Shown here in pieces: positions 33,775-42,608 of a stretch of DNA of 64,000 nt. The notes beneath the pieces were generated by a model that was not told the DNA's origin, did no database searches, and saw only the letters and a list, made by a program, of their open reading frames with translations. How positions within the stretch are numbered: the stretch's first letter is position 1; each line of letters begins with the position of its first letter. The DNA lies in contig DASWWX010000011.1 of the NCBI GenBank assembly GCA_036405815.1, positions 1 to 64,000 on the forward strand, given 5' to 3'. The stretch is from Solimonas sp036405815 (GTDB lineage Bacteria > Pseudomonadota > Gammaproteobacteria > Nevskiales > Nevskiaceae). Position numbers and translations under genes: made by a program.

Positions 33775-35667
33775 CTAGAACGAATATTTGACCGTGGCCG
33801 AGACCAGATCGCGGTCGTGCAGCAGATTGGTGTTGCGGTAGTCCTTGCCGATGCCGAAGTAGCTGACCCAGCCCAGCTCCAGCGTCCACGCGCCGGCGTA
33901 GTCGAAGCGCAGCGCCAGCGCGCTCTGCATGCTGTCCTGGACGAACGAGCGCGCCGGACCCGCCGCTGTGCCTTCCACATCGTGGAAGAAGGTCAGCTGC
34001 GGATTGAACCCCCAGCCGCTCCCGAACAGGTTCGGGTAGTTAAGCTGCGTCAGGACGCGGTAGCCCCAACCGAAGTTTTCCGAGTAGTAGCGATCCGAGA
34101 CGCCGTCGGTGCCACCCTTTTCGAACGTGCCGGGGCCCTCGAAGCGCAGCTCGGACTTGCCGGGCAGGTCCGGGATGTAGGTGGCGCCGGCTTCCACCAG
34201 CAGCAGCCACTGCTGCGCGCCGAACGGATTGCGCGGTCCGAACAGATAGGTGCCGGTGAACTGCAGCTGCAGCATGTCGTAGCGCCGATAGCCCTGGAAA
34301 TACTCGCCGGGCGTTTGGTTCTGACCGAGCTGGTTCGGCGGGAAGAACAGCGCGAACGCCGTGCCGCCGATCGGGCCGGCGAGTTGCGTGACCGGGCTCA
34401 GCCCGTGGTAGACGAGTTCGTAGTCATCGATCTGGAACACCTGATCCTGGGTGTACGAGAACTCGCCCTGCAGCGCGACCCCGAACGGCAGCGTCGTGTT
34501 GAAGGTCAGGCCGTAGATCTTCAGGTCTTCCGGATACTCGAGCTGGTAGCCGCCCACGCCCAGGTGCGCCGCGCGCAGGGTTTCGATCTGGCCGGGCGTC
34601 AGGCTCTCGGGATTGAGCAGCCCGCGGATGATCAGCACCCCCGACAGGCCGGTCGGATCCTGCACGCCGGGCACCAGTTCGTTGAGCTGCGCAAACTGGG
34701 CCTCGCTCATCGAGTACCCGCTGGTCACGGGCAGCATGCTGTGCACGTTGAGGAAGTACAGGCCCAGCTCCAGGCCGCCCAGTTGCGGCAGGAAACGCGA
34801 CAGCGCGAAACCGTACTGTCCGTCGCGCGACGCCCGCACGTCCGGCTTGCGGAAGATCTTGTAGCCGTCCGGCAGCTCGTTCTGATCGAAGAATCGGCTT
34901 TCCACCGCGAGGAAATCGCCCCCCTCGACCAACCCGTCGAGCGGGCTGTAGTAGCTGCCCTGGGGATCGATCGAGATTTCACGCGCATCCAGCAGATAGA
35001 ACCCCGACAGCGCGGTGTCGTCGGTGAGCTCGGTCTGCACGGAGATCATCGGCACCGGCGTAAACACGTTGCGCAGGTCCGCGCCGGCAAAGCGCAGCTT
35101 GGTGAGATCGTAGGTGTTGGCCTGGTTCACGCCGAACTGGATGAAGGTGCTCTCGCCCCAGCTCAGCACCTGCCGGCCGATACGCAGCGAGAACGGGCGA
35201 TCCGCCAGCTCGAAGTTGGCGTAGACGTAGGCGTCCAGCAGCTCGGCACCGCGACCGATCAGCCGTTCGACCTCGTGCGGTCGCGGCGCGCCGCGGCGCG
35301 CCGGCTCGTCGAAGCCGCTGTTGACCGCGTCGTAGAAATACAGGCCGCGCACGAACACGCCGGCACTGTCATCCCAGCGCAGCTGCAGGTCCTGGTTGAT
35401 GAACGCGATCGCCGAGACCCAGTCGCCGCGGTCGTAGTTGAGATTGCCGTCGTCGATGTTGCTGCTCAGGCCGGTGCCGCCGTTGCCCTGGCTGACCAGG
35501 CCGGGATCGCGCGACTGGATGCGCTGCACCGCGCCGACGGTGACGAAGGTATCCAGCTGGCCGCTGACCTCGCCCCAGCGGAAATCCAGCGCCACCGCCG
35601 GCGCGCCTGCCAGCGACAGGCCCACGGCCAGCCACCCCCGCGCGTACCGCCACGCGTTGTCATTCAT
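33775..35667 (-). CDS. DUF1302 outer membrane protein
   Basis: The 630-residue protein has a signal peptide ending near APAVA and a repeating beta-strand pattern with aromatic girdles, ending in the C-terminal Phe strand (RDLVSATVKYSF), as expected for an outer-membrane barrel. DUF1302 marks: FRWGEVSGQLDTFVTVGA, LRIGRQVLSWGESTFI and GVNQANTYDLTKLR. It pairs with the DUF1329 gene downstream and a 201-residue membrane protein upstream. The pair is common in Pseudomonas and Solimonadaceae; the role is probably passage or anchoring of hydrophobic molecules. Confidence 0.9.
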   Translation of the reverse strand: MNDNAWRYARGWLAVGLSLAGAPAVALDFRWGEVSGQLDTFVTVGAVQRIQSRDPGLVSQGNGGTGLSSNIDDGNLNYDRGDWVSAIAFINQDLQLRWDDSAGVFVRGLYFYDAVNSGFDEPARRGAPRPHEVERLIGRGAELLDAYVYANFELADRPFSLRIGRQVLSWGESTFIQFGVNQANTYDLTKLRFAGADLRNVFTPVPMISVQTELTDDTALSGFYLLDAREISIDPQGSYYSPLDGLVEGGDFLAVESRFFDQNELPDGYKIFRKPDVRASRDGQYGFALSRFLPQLGGLELGLYFLNVHSMLPVTSGYSMSEAQFAQLNELVPGVQDPTGLSGVLIIRGLLNPESLTPGQIETLRAAHLGVGGYQLEYPEDLKIYGLTFNTTLPFGVALQGEFSYTQDQVFQIDDYELVYHGLSPVTQLAGPIGGTAFALFFPPNQLGQNQTPGEYFQGYRRYDMLQLQFTGTYLFGPRNPFGAQQWLLLVEAGATYIPDLPGKSELRFEGPGTFEKGGTDGVSDRYYSENFGWGYRVLTQLNYPNLFGSGWGFNPQLTFFHDVEGTAAGPARSFVQDSMQSALALRFDYAGAWTLELGWVSYFGIGKDYRNTNLLHDRDLVSATVKYSF

Positions 35668-35680
35668 CGCCTCGTTCTCC

Positions 35681-36286
35681 TCACGCGAATCGCGGTTCGC
35701 TGTCTGTCGTTCTCGCCGCCACGCGCCGGCTCTGCCACCAGGCCGTGAACCAGAGCGCCTGCGCGGCGGCCAGCGCGTAATGCAGGCGCGTCAATCCCTC
35801 GCTGCTGCGATCGCCGGCCAGAACCAGCATCGGCAGCAGCGCGACTCCACACAGCGCGGCCAGCGCGCGGTGACCCCGTTGCCACACCGCCCACGCCAGC
35901 GCCCCGGCGCCCGCGAGCACGACCAGTGCGCCGAGCATCCGCGCCAACGCCGTGTCGCCGAACGCGACGAGCAGCATCAGCAGGCTCAGGCCCAGCGCCG
36001 CGCCGGCGGCGATGGCCGGGCGTCGCATCAGCGCCGATGCCAGGCCTGCCACCACGGCCGGCAGACCGGCCGCCGCGGCCAGGTCCGAGACCGCGCGGTG
36101 CAGGACGGCCAGCGACTCGACGGCGCCATACCGCACGGCGCCGATCGCCCCGGCGGACGTCAACAGCAGCCCGCCAACGGCCGCCAGGACGGCACCGGCG
36201 CTTCGCGGCTGTGGCGCCAGCGCGCCGATCGCGGCAACCAGCGTCACCAGCGCCAGCACCGCGTCCGATATCGCCAATGCGTTCAT
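35681..36286 (-). CDS. Six-helix membrane protein of the DUF1302/DUF1329 operon
   Basis: The 201-residue protein is almost entirely hydrophobic, with six or seven predicted helices (ISDAVLALVTLVAAIGAL; AGAVLAAVGGLLLTSAGAIG; LGLSLLMLLVAFGDTAL; ALCGVALLPMLVLAG). It lacks a recognised domain. It lies between the hydroxylase gene (20 bp upstream) and the DUF1302 gene (13 bp downstream), so all four are probably co-transcribed. Confidence 0.75.
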   Translation of the reverse strand: MNALAISDAVLALVTLVAAIGALAPQPRSAGAVLAAVGGLLLTSAGAIGAVRYGAVESLAVLHRAVSDLAAAAGLPAVVAGLASALMRRPAIAAGAALGLSLLMLLVAFGDTALARMLGALVVLAGAGALAWAVWQRGHRALAALCGVALLPMLVLAGDRSSEGLTRLHYALAAAQALWFTAWWQSRRVAARTTDSEPRFA

Positions 36287-36306
36287 GTCGGCACGCTTGC
36301 GGGCAC

Positions 36307-37218
36307 TCAGGTGGCCGGGCCCCGCACCGGCTCGCGCACATCGGCGAGCGGTGGGCCCGCGTCAGCAGCGGTCGCCGCGGGTGTCGACGGAGGAACGGGT
36401 GACCACTCCGGCGGACCGAACAGCACCCGCCGCGCATTTCTCAGTGTCGGTTCGGCACGGATCTCGCGCGCCAGTTGCGCGAAGTAATGAAAGGCAATGA
36501 CGAAGGGGTTGTAACTGCTGACGTTGTGCGTCAGGCCGTAGTCCACCTTGGCGCGCTCCGGTTCGAAGCTGCCGAACAGGCGATCCCAGATAACCAGGAT
36601 GCCGCCGTAGTTGCGGTCGATGTATTCGGGATTGCTGCCGTGGTGAACGCGATGGTGGGAGGGCGTGTTGAACACCCACTCCAGCGGCCCGAGCCGGTTG
36701 ACGGTCTCGGTGTGCAGAAAGAACTGGTAGATCAGGCTGATCGACTGCAGCGTGTAGACCGCGACCGGATGGAACCCGAGCAGCGGCAGCGGCAGGAAGA
36801 AGGCCGAGCTGTACAGCGGCGTGGTCCAGGACTGGCGCAGCGCCGTCGTGAAGTTGAACGCCTGGCTGGAATGATGGTTGACGTGCGCGCCCCAGAACAG
36901 GCGCACGCGATGCGAGAACCGGTGGTACCAGTAGAAGCAGAAGTCCTGCAGCACGATGCCGACCACCCAGACCCAGGCCAGCCGCAGATCGAGTTCGAAC
37001 AGGCGGAACTGGTAGAGCCACAGGAACAGCGCGAACCAGCCCAGCTTGGCGACCACGGCGATCAGCACGTTGCCGACGCCCATCGCCAGACTCGCCCAGG
37101 CATCGCGCCCGTCGTAGACGCGCCCGCGCCGCTTCAGCCACAGCGCCTCCAACCCGACCAGTGCGAGGAAGGCGGGAATCGCATACAGCACCAGTTGATC
37201 GTCGCCGATCGGCGTCAT
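36307..37218 (-). CDS. Fatty acid hydroxylase / sterol desaturase family protein
   Basis: The 303-residue integral membrane di-iron enzyme has the three histidine clusters of the family: HRFSH, HVNHHSS and HHRVHHG, the last after TPSHHRV. Four or five helices frame them (VLYAIPAFLALVGLEALWL; LIAVVAKLGWFALFLWLY). The start at 37218 gives MTPIGDDQLVLYAIPAFL. Family members hydroxylate or desaturate lipids, sterols or alkylglycerols using O2. It is the first gene of a four-gene operon divergent from an AraC-type regulator, with 135 bp between; a GTGCC-CC-GGCAC palindrome lies there at 37237-37248. Confidence 0.9.
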   Translation of the reverse strand: MTPIGDDQLVLYAIPAFLALVGLEALWLKRRGRVYDGRDAWASLAMGVGNVLIAVVAKLGWFALFLWLYQFRLFELDLRLAWVWVVGIVLQDFCFYWYHRFSHRVRLFWGAHVNHHSSQAFNFTTALRQSWTTPLYSSAFFLPLPLLGFHPVAVYTLQSISLIYQFFLHTETVNRLGPLEWVFNTPSHHRVHHGSNPEYIDRNYGGILVIWDRLFGSFEPERAKVDYGLTHNVSSYNPFVIAFHYFAQLAREIRAEPTLRNARRVLFGPPEWSPVPPSTPAATAADAGPPLADVREPVRGPAT

Positions 37219-37353
37219 GTCTCGGGGGTCCGGAATGTGCCCCGGCACGTTATGCCAGCGCCGCGCGCCGGTATTGCCCGCGGATGCCGGGCCATGGGCC
37301 GCGGACGCCGCGGCGCTTGTGCGCGCCGGGGGCACACGCCTATCGTCGCGCGC

Positions 37354-38379
37354 ATGTCTTCGACCCCGACGCCACCTGCCACCGGCGAGGTGTACCTGTC
37401 CTATGTCCGTGCGCTGTTCCAGTACCTGGAAGAGCAGGGACGGTCCGTCGCACCGTTACTGGACGCGCTGGCGCTGACCCCCGCCGATCTCGACGACGCC
37501 GACCGGCGCATCGGCGCCGACGCGTATGCCCGCCTGTGGGCGCGCGCCGCAGACGCCTGCGGCGACTCGCACCTGGGTCTGCACGCCGGCGCGGTCGCGC
37601 GGCCCGGCAAGTACGGCATCCTCGGTTTCGCGATGATGGCCTGCGAGACGCTCGGCGAGGCGCTGCTGCGCCAGCGGCGCTACCAGGATCTGGTCGGCAA
37701 GACCGGCGTCTCCGAACTGCACGCCGTCTCCACAGACCTGGCCGAACTGCGCTGGCACTCGCCGCTGGCGGGATTGTCGCGCCACATCGGCGAGGAGCAT
37801 GTGTCGAGCTGGGTCGCCTTCGCCAACCTGTTGATCGGCGACAGCGAGCGGGCGCTGTACGTCTGCTTCGAACATGCGCCGCACGGCGAGCCCGCGCTAT
37901 ACGAACGCGTGCTCGGCTGCCCGGCGCGTTTTTCCCAGCCCTACACCGCGGTCGCGTTCCCGACGGCGTTGCTGGCACGGCCGGTTCGCGACCAGAACCC
38001 GACGCTGCGACGCCTGCTGGACGGCCACGCCGAACAGCTGCTGGCCGACCGGCGCCGCCAACGCGACGACATGATCGCCGACGCCTGGCAGGCGGTATCG
38101 GCCGCGCTGGTGAACGGGGCGCCGACGCTGGAGGACATCGCGCAGCGGCTGGGCTGCAGCGCGCGCGTGCTGCAGCGCCGTCTCGGCGAACGCGATCAGA
38201 CGTTCAAGGATCTGGTCGATGAAGTGCGCCATGCGTTGGCGCTGCGCTATATCGCCGACCCCAAGCTGTCGCTGCTGGATATCGCCTTCCTGCTGGGCTT
38301 CTCGGAGCAGTCCGGATTCCAGCGCGCCTTCAAGCGCTGGGCGGGCACGACGCCGGGGCTGTACCGCGCCGGGGGGTGA
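37354..38379 (+). CDS. AraC-family transcriptional regulator, ArgR/OruR type
   Basis: The 341-residue regulator has an N-terminal Arabinose_bd-type domain (residues 15-200; GILGFAMMACETLGEALLRQ is characteristic) and a C-terminal AraC DNA-binding domain with two helix-turn-helix units (LEDIAQRLGCSARVLQRRL; LLDIAFLLGFSEQSGFQRAFKRW). The ATG at 37354 gives MSSTPTPPATGEVYL; a longer in-frame form to 36475 is antisense to the hydroxylase gene. It is divergent from the hydroxylase/DUF1302/DUF1329 operon and probably controls it, which is inference from position. Confidence 0.92.
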   Translation: MSSTPTPPATGEVYLSYVRALFQYLEEQGRSVAPLLDALALTPADLDDADRRIGADAYARLWARAADACGDSHLGLHAGAVARPGKYGILGFAMMACETLGEALLRQRRYQDLVGKTGVSELHAVSTDLAELRWHSPLAGLSRHIGEEHVSSWVAFANLLIGDSERALYVCFEHAPHGEPALYERVLGCPARFSQPYTAVAFPTALLARPVRDQNPTLRRLLDGHAEQLLADRRRQRDDMIADAWQAVSAALVNGAPTLEDIAQRLGCSARVLQRRLGERDQTFKDLVDEVRHALALRYIADPKLSLLDIAFLLGFSEQSGFQRAFKRWAGTTPGLYRAGG

Positions 38380-38396
38380 GGCCTGCCGGCCCGGCG

Positions 38397-38783
38397 CTAG
38401 TTCAGCGCGCGCGGTACCGCCAGCGTGAACGGTGCGATCCGCGCCTCGAAACGTTCGCCGCGTTCCGGCAATTCCATCGTGTAGCTGCCGTGCATGCTAC
38501 CGACCGGCGTGGTCAGCGGGCAGCCGCTGGTGTACTCGAAGGCTTCGCCCGGCTTGAGCAGGGGCTGATGACCGACCACGCCGGGGCCGCGCACCTCGTC
38601 GGTCTTGCCTTCGCCATCGGTGATGACCCAGTGGCGCGACAGCAGCTGCGCCGGCTCCTCGCCCTCGTTGCGGATCGTGATGTGGTACGCGAACAGATAC
38701 TGCTGCGCGGTGGGCTCCGACTGCTCGGGCACATAGCGCGGCTGCACCAGGATGCGGATGCCGCGGGTGACGGTCTCGGACAT
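38397..38783 (-). CDS. apaG: ApaG/CorD protein
   Basis: The 128-residue protein has the FnIII-like ApaG fold: GIRILVQPRYVPEQS, YHITIRNEG, LLSRHWVITDGEG, VVGHQPLLKPGE and SMHGSYTM. ApaG is a conserved protein linked to cobalt and magnesium resistance and Ap4A metabolism; its exact action is not settled. The gene converges on the AraC gene, and follows sufT after 14 bp. Confidence 0.94.
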   Translation of the reverse strand: MSETVTRGIRILVQPRYVPEQSEPTAQQYLFAYHITIRNEGEEPAQLLSRHWVITDGEGKTDEVRGPGVVGHQPLLKPGEAFEYTSGCPLTTPVGSMHGSYTMELPERGERFEARIAPFTLAVPRALN

Positions 38784-38797
38784 GCGGCGCGCCTTCT

Positions 38798-39346
38798 TCA
38801 GAACATGCCGGTCGCGAGGCGCGCGGCCTCGGACATCATCGACTGGTTCCAGGGCGGATCGAATACCAGTTCGACCTCGGCCTCGGTCACGGTCGGCACC
38901 GCCAGCACCTTGGATTTGACGTCGGCCACCAGGATCTCGCCCATGCCGCAGCCGGGCGCGGTCAACGTCATCTCGACCTTGGCGCGGCGCTGGCCGTCGG
39001 TCGCCGGTTCCAGCTTGCAGCTGTAGATCAGACCCAGCTCGACGATGTCGACCGGAATCTCCGGGTCGTAGCAGGTACGCAGCTGATCCCAGACCGCCTT
39101 CTCGATTTCCTCGTCGCTGGCGTCGGCGGCCAGCGCCGGGCCCTTGACCACCTCGCGCCCGATCGCATCGGCATCCTTGCCTTCGATGCGGAACAGATGG
39201 CCCTGCACCTGCACCGTGAAGCTGCCGCCCAGCGCCTGCGTGATCGCGCCCTCGGCACCTTCCGGCAGCTCGACCTTGGTGCCCTGTGGAATCAGGATGC
39301 CGATGACGTCCCGGCTCAGGGTGACAGGTTCGTAGGTGGCGCTCAT
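38798..39346 (-). CDS. sufT: Probable FeS assembly protein SufT (MIP18 family)
   Basis: The 182-residue protein has an N-terminal beta-rich extension (LSRDVIGILIPQGTKVELP) and a C-terminal MIP18/DUF59 domain with YDPEIPVDIVELGLIYSC, MTLTAPGCGMGEIL and VELVFDPPWNQSMMSE. This two-part layout is the SufT type, which helps iron-sulfur protein maturation. The Cys in TAPGCGMG is the conserved one. The ATG at 39346 has no clear Shine-Dalgarno. No suf operon is near, so it works with proteins encoded elsewhere. Confidence 0.88.
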   Translation of the reverse strand: MSATYEPVTLSRDVIGILIPQGTKVELPEGAEGAITQALGGSFTVQVQGHLFRIEGKDADAIGREVVKGPALAADASDEEIEKAVWDQLRTCYDPEIPVDIVELGLIYSCKLEPATDGQRRAKVEMTLTAPGCGMGEILVADVKSKVLAVPTVTEAEVELVFDPPWNQSMMSEAARLATGMF

Positions 39347-39374
39347 GGGATGATGGAACGGCCCGGGGTGGGCG

Positions 39375-39395
39375 GCGGACGCGAACCGCGTCCGC
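39375..39395. repeat. Perfect inverted repeat in the sufT/RND divergent region
   Basis: GCGGACGCG (39375-39383) and CGCGTCCGC (39387-39395) flank AAC. The nine-base arms lie in the 137-bp region between the divergent sufT and RND genes, so this is a candidate operator for the pump. There is no T-run in either direction, so it is not a terminator. Confidence 0.5.
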
Positions 39396-39483
39396 GGCGG
39401 GGAACCAAGTTTAAACGCGCGAGGTCTAGGCCGCATCCAAGCGGACCACCGCGCGCTGTACAGGCCGTCTCCGGGGGGAACCG

Positions 39484-42400
39484 ATGCGCCTGACCTCTTT
39501 CTCCATGTCCAATCCGCCGGCGATCGCCGCGGCGGCCCTGATCGTCGTGCTGTTCGGCGTGCTGGCGCTGCTGCAGCTGCCGATCCAGCTGCTGCCGGAC
39601 ACGCGCCAGCCGCAGCTGTTCATCAACGCCGAGTGGCGCGAGGCCGCGCCCAGCGAGGTCGAGGAAGCGCTGGTCGAGCCGATCGAGGAGGCGATGCGCG
39701 GCCTGCCGGGTCTGGTCGAGATGCGTTCCGAATCCAACCGCGGCGGCGGCAACGTGGTGCTGGTGTTCGAGATCGGCACCGACATGACGCGCGTCATGCT
39801 CGACGTGGTCTCGCGACTCAACACGCTGCCGCCGTTGCCGCCGGATGCGGAGGAGCCGCAGGTCTTCGGCGGCGACAACTGGCAGGGCCAGAACGCCGGC
39901 TCGCTGCTGGTACGGCCGCTGCCCGGCAACCACGTCAAGGACCTGGCCGCGACCTACCAGACGCTGATGGAAAGCGTGGTCGAGCCGCGGCTGGCGCAGA
40001 TTCCCGGTGTCTCGCGCGTCAATCTCGAAGGCGGGCGCCCGCGCGAGGTGCAGATCCGTTTCGACGCGTTTCGCCTGGCCGCGCTCGGGATCACGCCGCA
40101 GCAACTGGCGCAGACCGTCATCGCGGCACGCGACGCCTCGGCCGGCTTCGTCAACATGGGGCGCCGCCAGTTCACGGTGCGCCTCAAGGGCCGCGAGCCG
40201 GTGGCCGATCTGGGTTCGCTGATCGTCGGCTGGAGCGGTGACCGGCCGCTGTACCTGCGCGAAGTCGCCGACGTCGACATCGGCTATCAGGATGCGCAGG
40301 CCTTCACCTACCGCAACGGCGAGCCCGGCTACTACATCACGCTGCAGCGCACCTCCGACTCCAATACCGTCGCATTGATCGAAGGCGTCAAGGAAGCGAT
40401 TGCCGAACTCAATGCCGGCCCGCTGGCGCGCGAACAGTTGCTGATGGACCTGTCCTGGGATGCCTCGGTCTACGTCAAGCGCGCGATCGGCTTCGTGCAG
40501 GAGAGCCTGGTCATCGGCATCCTGCTCGCGGTCGGCGGCCTCTGGTATTTCCTGCGCGGGCCGCGCGCGTTGCTGGTGATCGGCCTGTCGATTCCGATCT
40601 CGCTGTTCTTCGCCGTCATCACGCTGCAGATGCTCGGCCGCACGCTCAACGTGATCTCGCTCGCGGGCCTGGCGTTCTCCACCGGCATCGTCGTCGATGC
40701 CGCGCTGATCGTGCAGGGCAACATCCTGCGCTACGTCCAGGAAGGCAAGGATGCCCGGCGTGCGACGCTCGACGGCGCGCAGGAGGTCATGCCGGCCCTG
40801 CTGGCATCGATGCTGACCAGCATCGCGATCTTTCTGCCGGTGCTGTTCATGCAGGGTCTCGAAGGCCAGCTGTTCCAGGATCTCGCCATCACGATGAGTG
40901 TGTCGCATGGCGCCAGTCTGTTGGTGGCGATGAGCGTGATCCCCGCCGCCAACCGCTGGGCGCTGGCGAAGCACATTCCCGCCGATCAACACGGTCACTG
41001 GTGGGCGGCGATGGCCCATGCCGCCATGCGGCTCACCGATGGCGCGCGCGCGCGCCTGGCTTGGATCGTCGCGCTGGTGTTCGGCTCGGTGCTGTTCGTC
41101 GGGCTGGCCGCGCCCACGTTCGATTACCTGCCGGTGGCGCAGACCGACCTGATCTGGAACAACTTCCGGCTGCCGCCCGGCGGCAACCTGGAAACCTTGC
41201 AGCAGGAATTTGCGCCCGAGGTCATCGCGCGCCTGAAGCCGCACCTGGAAGGCACCAGGCATCCGGCGGTGAAGTACTACAACCTATCGTCGTGGCGCGG
41301 CCAGTTCGGCGTCGCCGTGGTCTATCCCAAGGACCCGCGCGAGATTCAGGAGATGGTGCGCGTGCTGCGCGAGGAGATCATGACCGGCTTTCCGGACACC
41401 GGCATCTTCGTGCAGCGCGGCTCGCTGCTGAACGTGGACGGCGGCAACGCGCGCGAGATCCGGCTCTACTTCCAGGGGCCCGACCTGGATGCGCTGATGA
41501 AGGCTGCGTCGGTGGCGATGACGGAAATCCCCAAGGCGATCCCGAACACCTTTCCGCAACCGCAGCCGGCGCTGGAACTGAACCAGCCCGAGATCCTGCT
41601 GCGGCCGGACGAGTGGCGCATCTCGCGCGCAGGACTGGATCGCAACAGCGTCGCCGGCGCGCTGCGCGCGTTCACCGGCGGCCTGTGGGCGGGCGAGTAC
41701 TTCGACGGCAACGAGCGTCTCGACATCATCATCAAGGCGCGCGACTGGAAGACGCCGGAAGCCCTCGCCGAGCTGCCGCTGATGACGCCGGGCGCCGGCG
41801 TGCAGACCGTCGGCGATCTGGCCGCGGTCGAACTCACGGTCGGCCCCTCGCGACTGCTGCGCGTCAACGGCCGGCGCACGGTGGCGGTGGCGTTCGAGCC
41901 GCCGGAAACGATGTCGCTGGACGAGGCGATCGAGTTGCTGCGCGCGCGCGTCGAACCCGTGGTGCGCGCGGCGATGCCGGGCGGCATGCAGATGGCCTAC
42001 GCCGGCTCGGCCAACGAACTGCACGAAGCCCTGGTGGCGATGGCCAAGAACTTCCTGCTGGCGCTGCTGATCCTGTTCGCGCTGATGGCGGCGCTGTTCC
42101 GTTCGGTCTGGGACAGCTTCCTGGTGATGCTGGTGCTGCCGGTCTCCACCGCCGGCGGGATCGCCGCATTGAACGTGCTCGGCTGGTTCGGCTTCCAGGC
42201 ACTGGACCTGCTGACGATGATCGGCTTCATCATCCTGCTGGGCCTCGTCGTCAACGCCGCGATCCTGCTCGTCGACCAGACGCGCGCGCGCGAACGTGCC
42301 GGCGTGGCGCGCGACGACGCGGTGCGTCAGGCGCTGGAGACGCGCGCGCGGCCGATCGTGCTGTCCACGCTCGCTGCGGTGCTGGGGATGCTGCCGCTGA

Positions 42401-42585
42401 TCGTGATGCCGGGCCTCGGCGCCGAGATCTACCGCGGCCTGGCCGCCGTGGTGTCGGGCGGCATGATCGTCGGCACCGCGTTCACGTGGTTCCTGATGCC
42501 CGCCTTGCTGCGTCTCGGCAAGCAACGCGTGCCCACACCGGCGCACGATGCCGCGCCGCCACCCGATGTCCTGTCCGTCAAGTGA
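39484..42585 (+). CDS. RND-family efflux permease
   Basis: The 1033-residue protein has the AcrB-like plan: N-terminal helix, two large periplasmic loops (about residues 40-330 and 560-860) and helices 2-6 and 8-12. The periplasmic opening QLLPDTRQPQLFINAEW and GADLRNV-like porter motifs match. In helix 4 the usual VDDA is VDAA (GIVVDAALIVQGN), and in helix 10 the lysine of AcrB is replaced by Asn (GLVVNAAILLVDQ), so only one of the three relay residues remains. It is first in a three-gene operon with an adaptor and a SIMPL protein. No outer-membrane partner is encoded nearby. Confidence 0.93.
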   Translation: MRLTSFSMSNPPAIAAAALIVVLFGVLALLQLPIQLLPDTRQPQLFINAEWREAAPSEVEEALVEPIEEAMRGLPGLVEMRSESNRGGGNVVLVFEIGTDMTRVMLDVVSRLNTLPPLPPDAEEPQVFGGDNWQGQNAGSLLVRPLPGNHVKDLAATYQTLMESVVEPRLAQIPGVSRVNLEGGRPREVQIRFDAFRLAALGITPQQLAQTVIAARDASAGFVNMGRRQFTVRLKGREPVADLGSLIVGWSGDRPLYLREVADVDIGYQDAQAFTYRNGEPGYYITLQRTSDSNTVALIEGVKEAIAELNAGPLAREQLLMDLSWDASVYVKRAIGFVQESLVIGILLAVGGLWYFLRGPRALLVIGLSIPISLFFAVITLQMLGRTLNVISLAGLAFSTGIVVDAALIVQGNILRYVQEGKDARRATLDGAQEVMPALLASMLTSIAIFLPVLFMQGLEGQLFQDLAITMSVSHGASLLVAMSVIPAANRWALAKHIPADQHGHWWAAMAHAAMRLTDGARARLAWIVALVFGSVLFVGLAAPTFDYLPVAQTDLIWNNFRLPPGGNLETLQQEFAPEVIARLKPHLEGTRHPAVKYYNLSSWRGQFGVAVVYPKDPREIQEMVRVLREEIMTGFPDTGIFVQRGSLLNVDGGNAREIRLYFQGPDLDALMKAASVAMTEIPKAIPNTFPQPQPALELNQPEILLRPDEWRISRAGLDRNSVAGALRAFTGGLWAGEYFDGNERLDIIIKARDWKTPEALAELPLMTPGAGVQTVGDLAAVELTVGPSRLLRVNGRRTVAVAFEPPETMSLDEAIELLRARVEPVVRAAMPGGMQMAYAGSANELHEALVAMAKNFLLALLILFALMAALFRSVWDSFLVMLVLPVSTAGGIAALNVLGWFGFQALDLLTMIGFIILLGLVVNAAILLVDQTRARERAGVARDDAVRQALETRARPIVLSTLAAVLGMLPLIVMPGLGAEIYRGLAAVVSGGMIVGTAFTWFLMPALLRLGKQRVPTPAHDAAPPPDVLSVK

Positions 42586-42608
42586 CGACGCGGTCCGGAG
42601 TTCCACGC

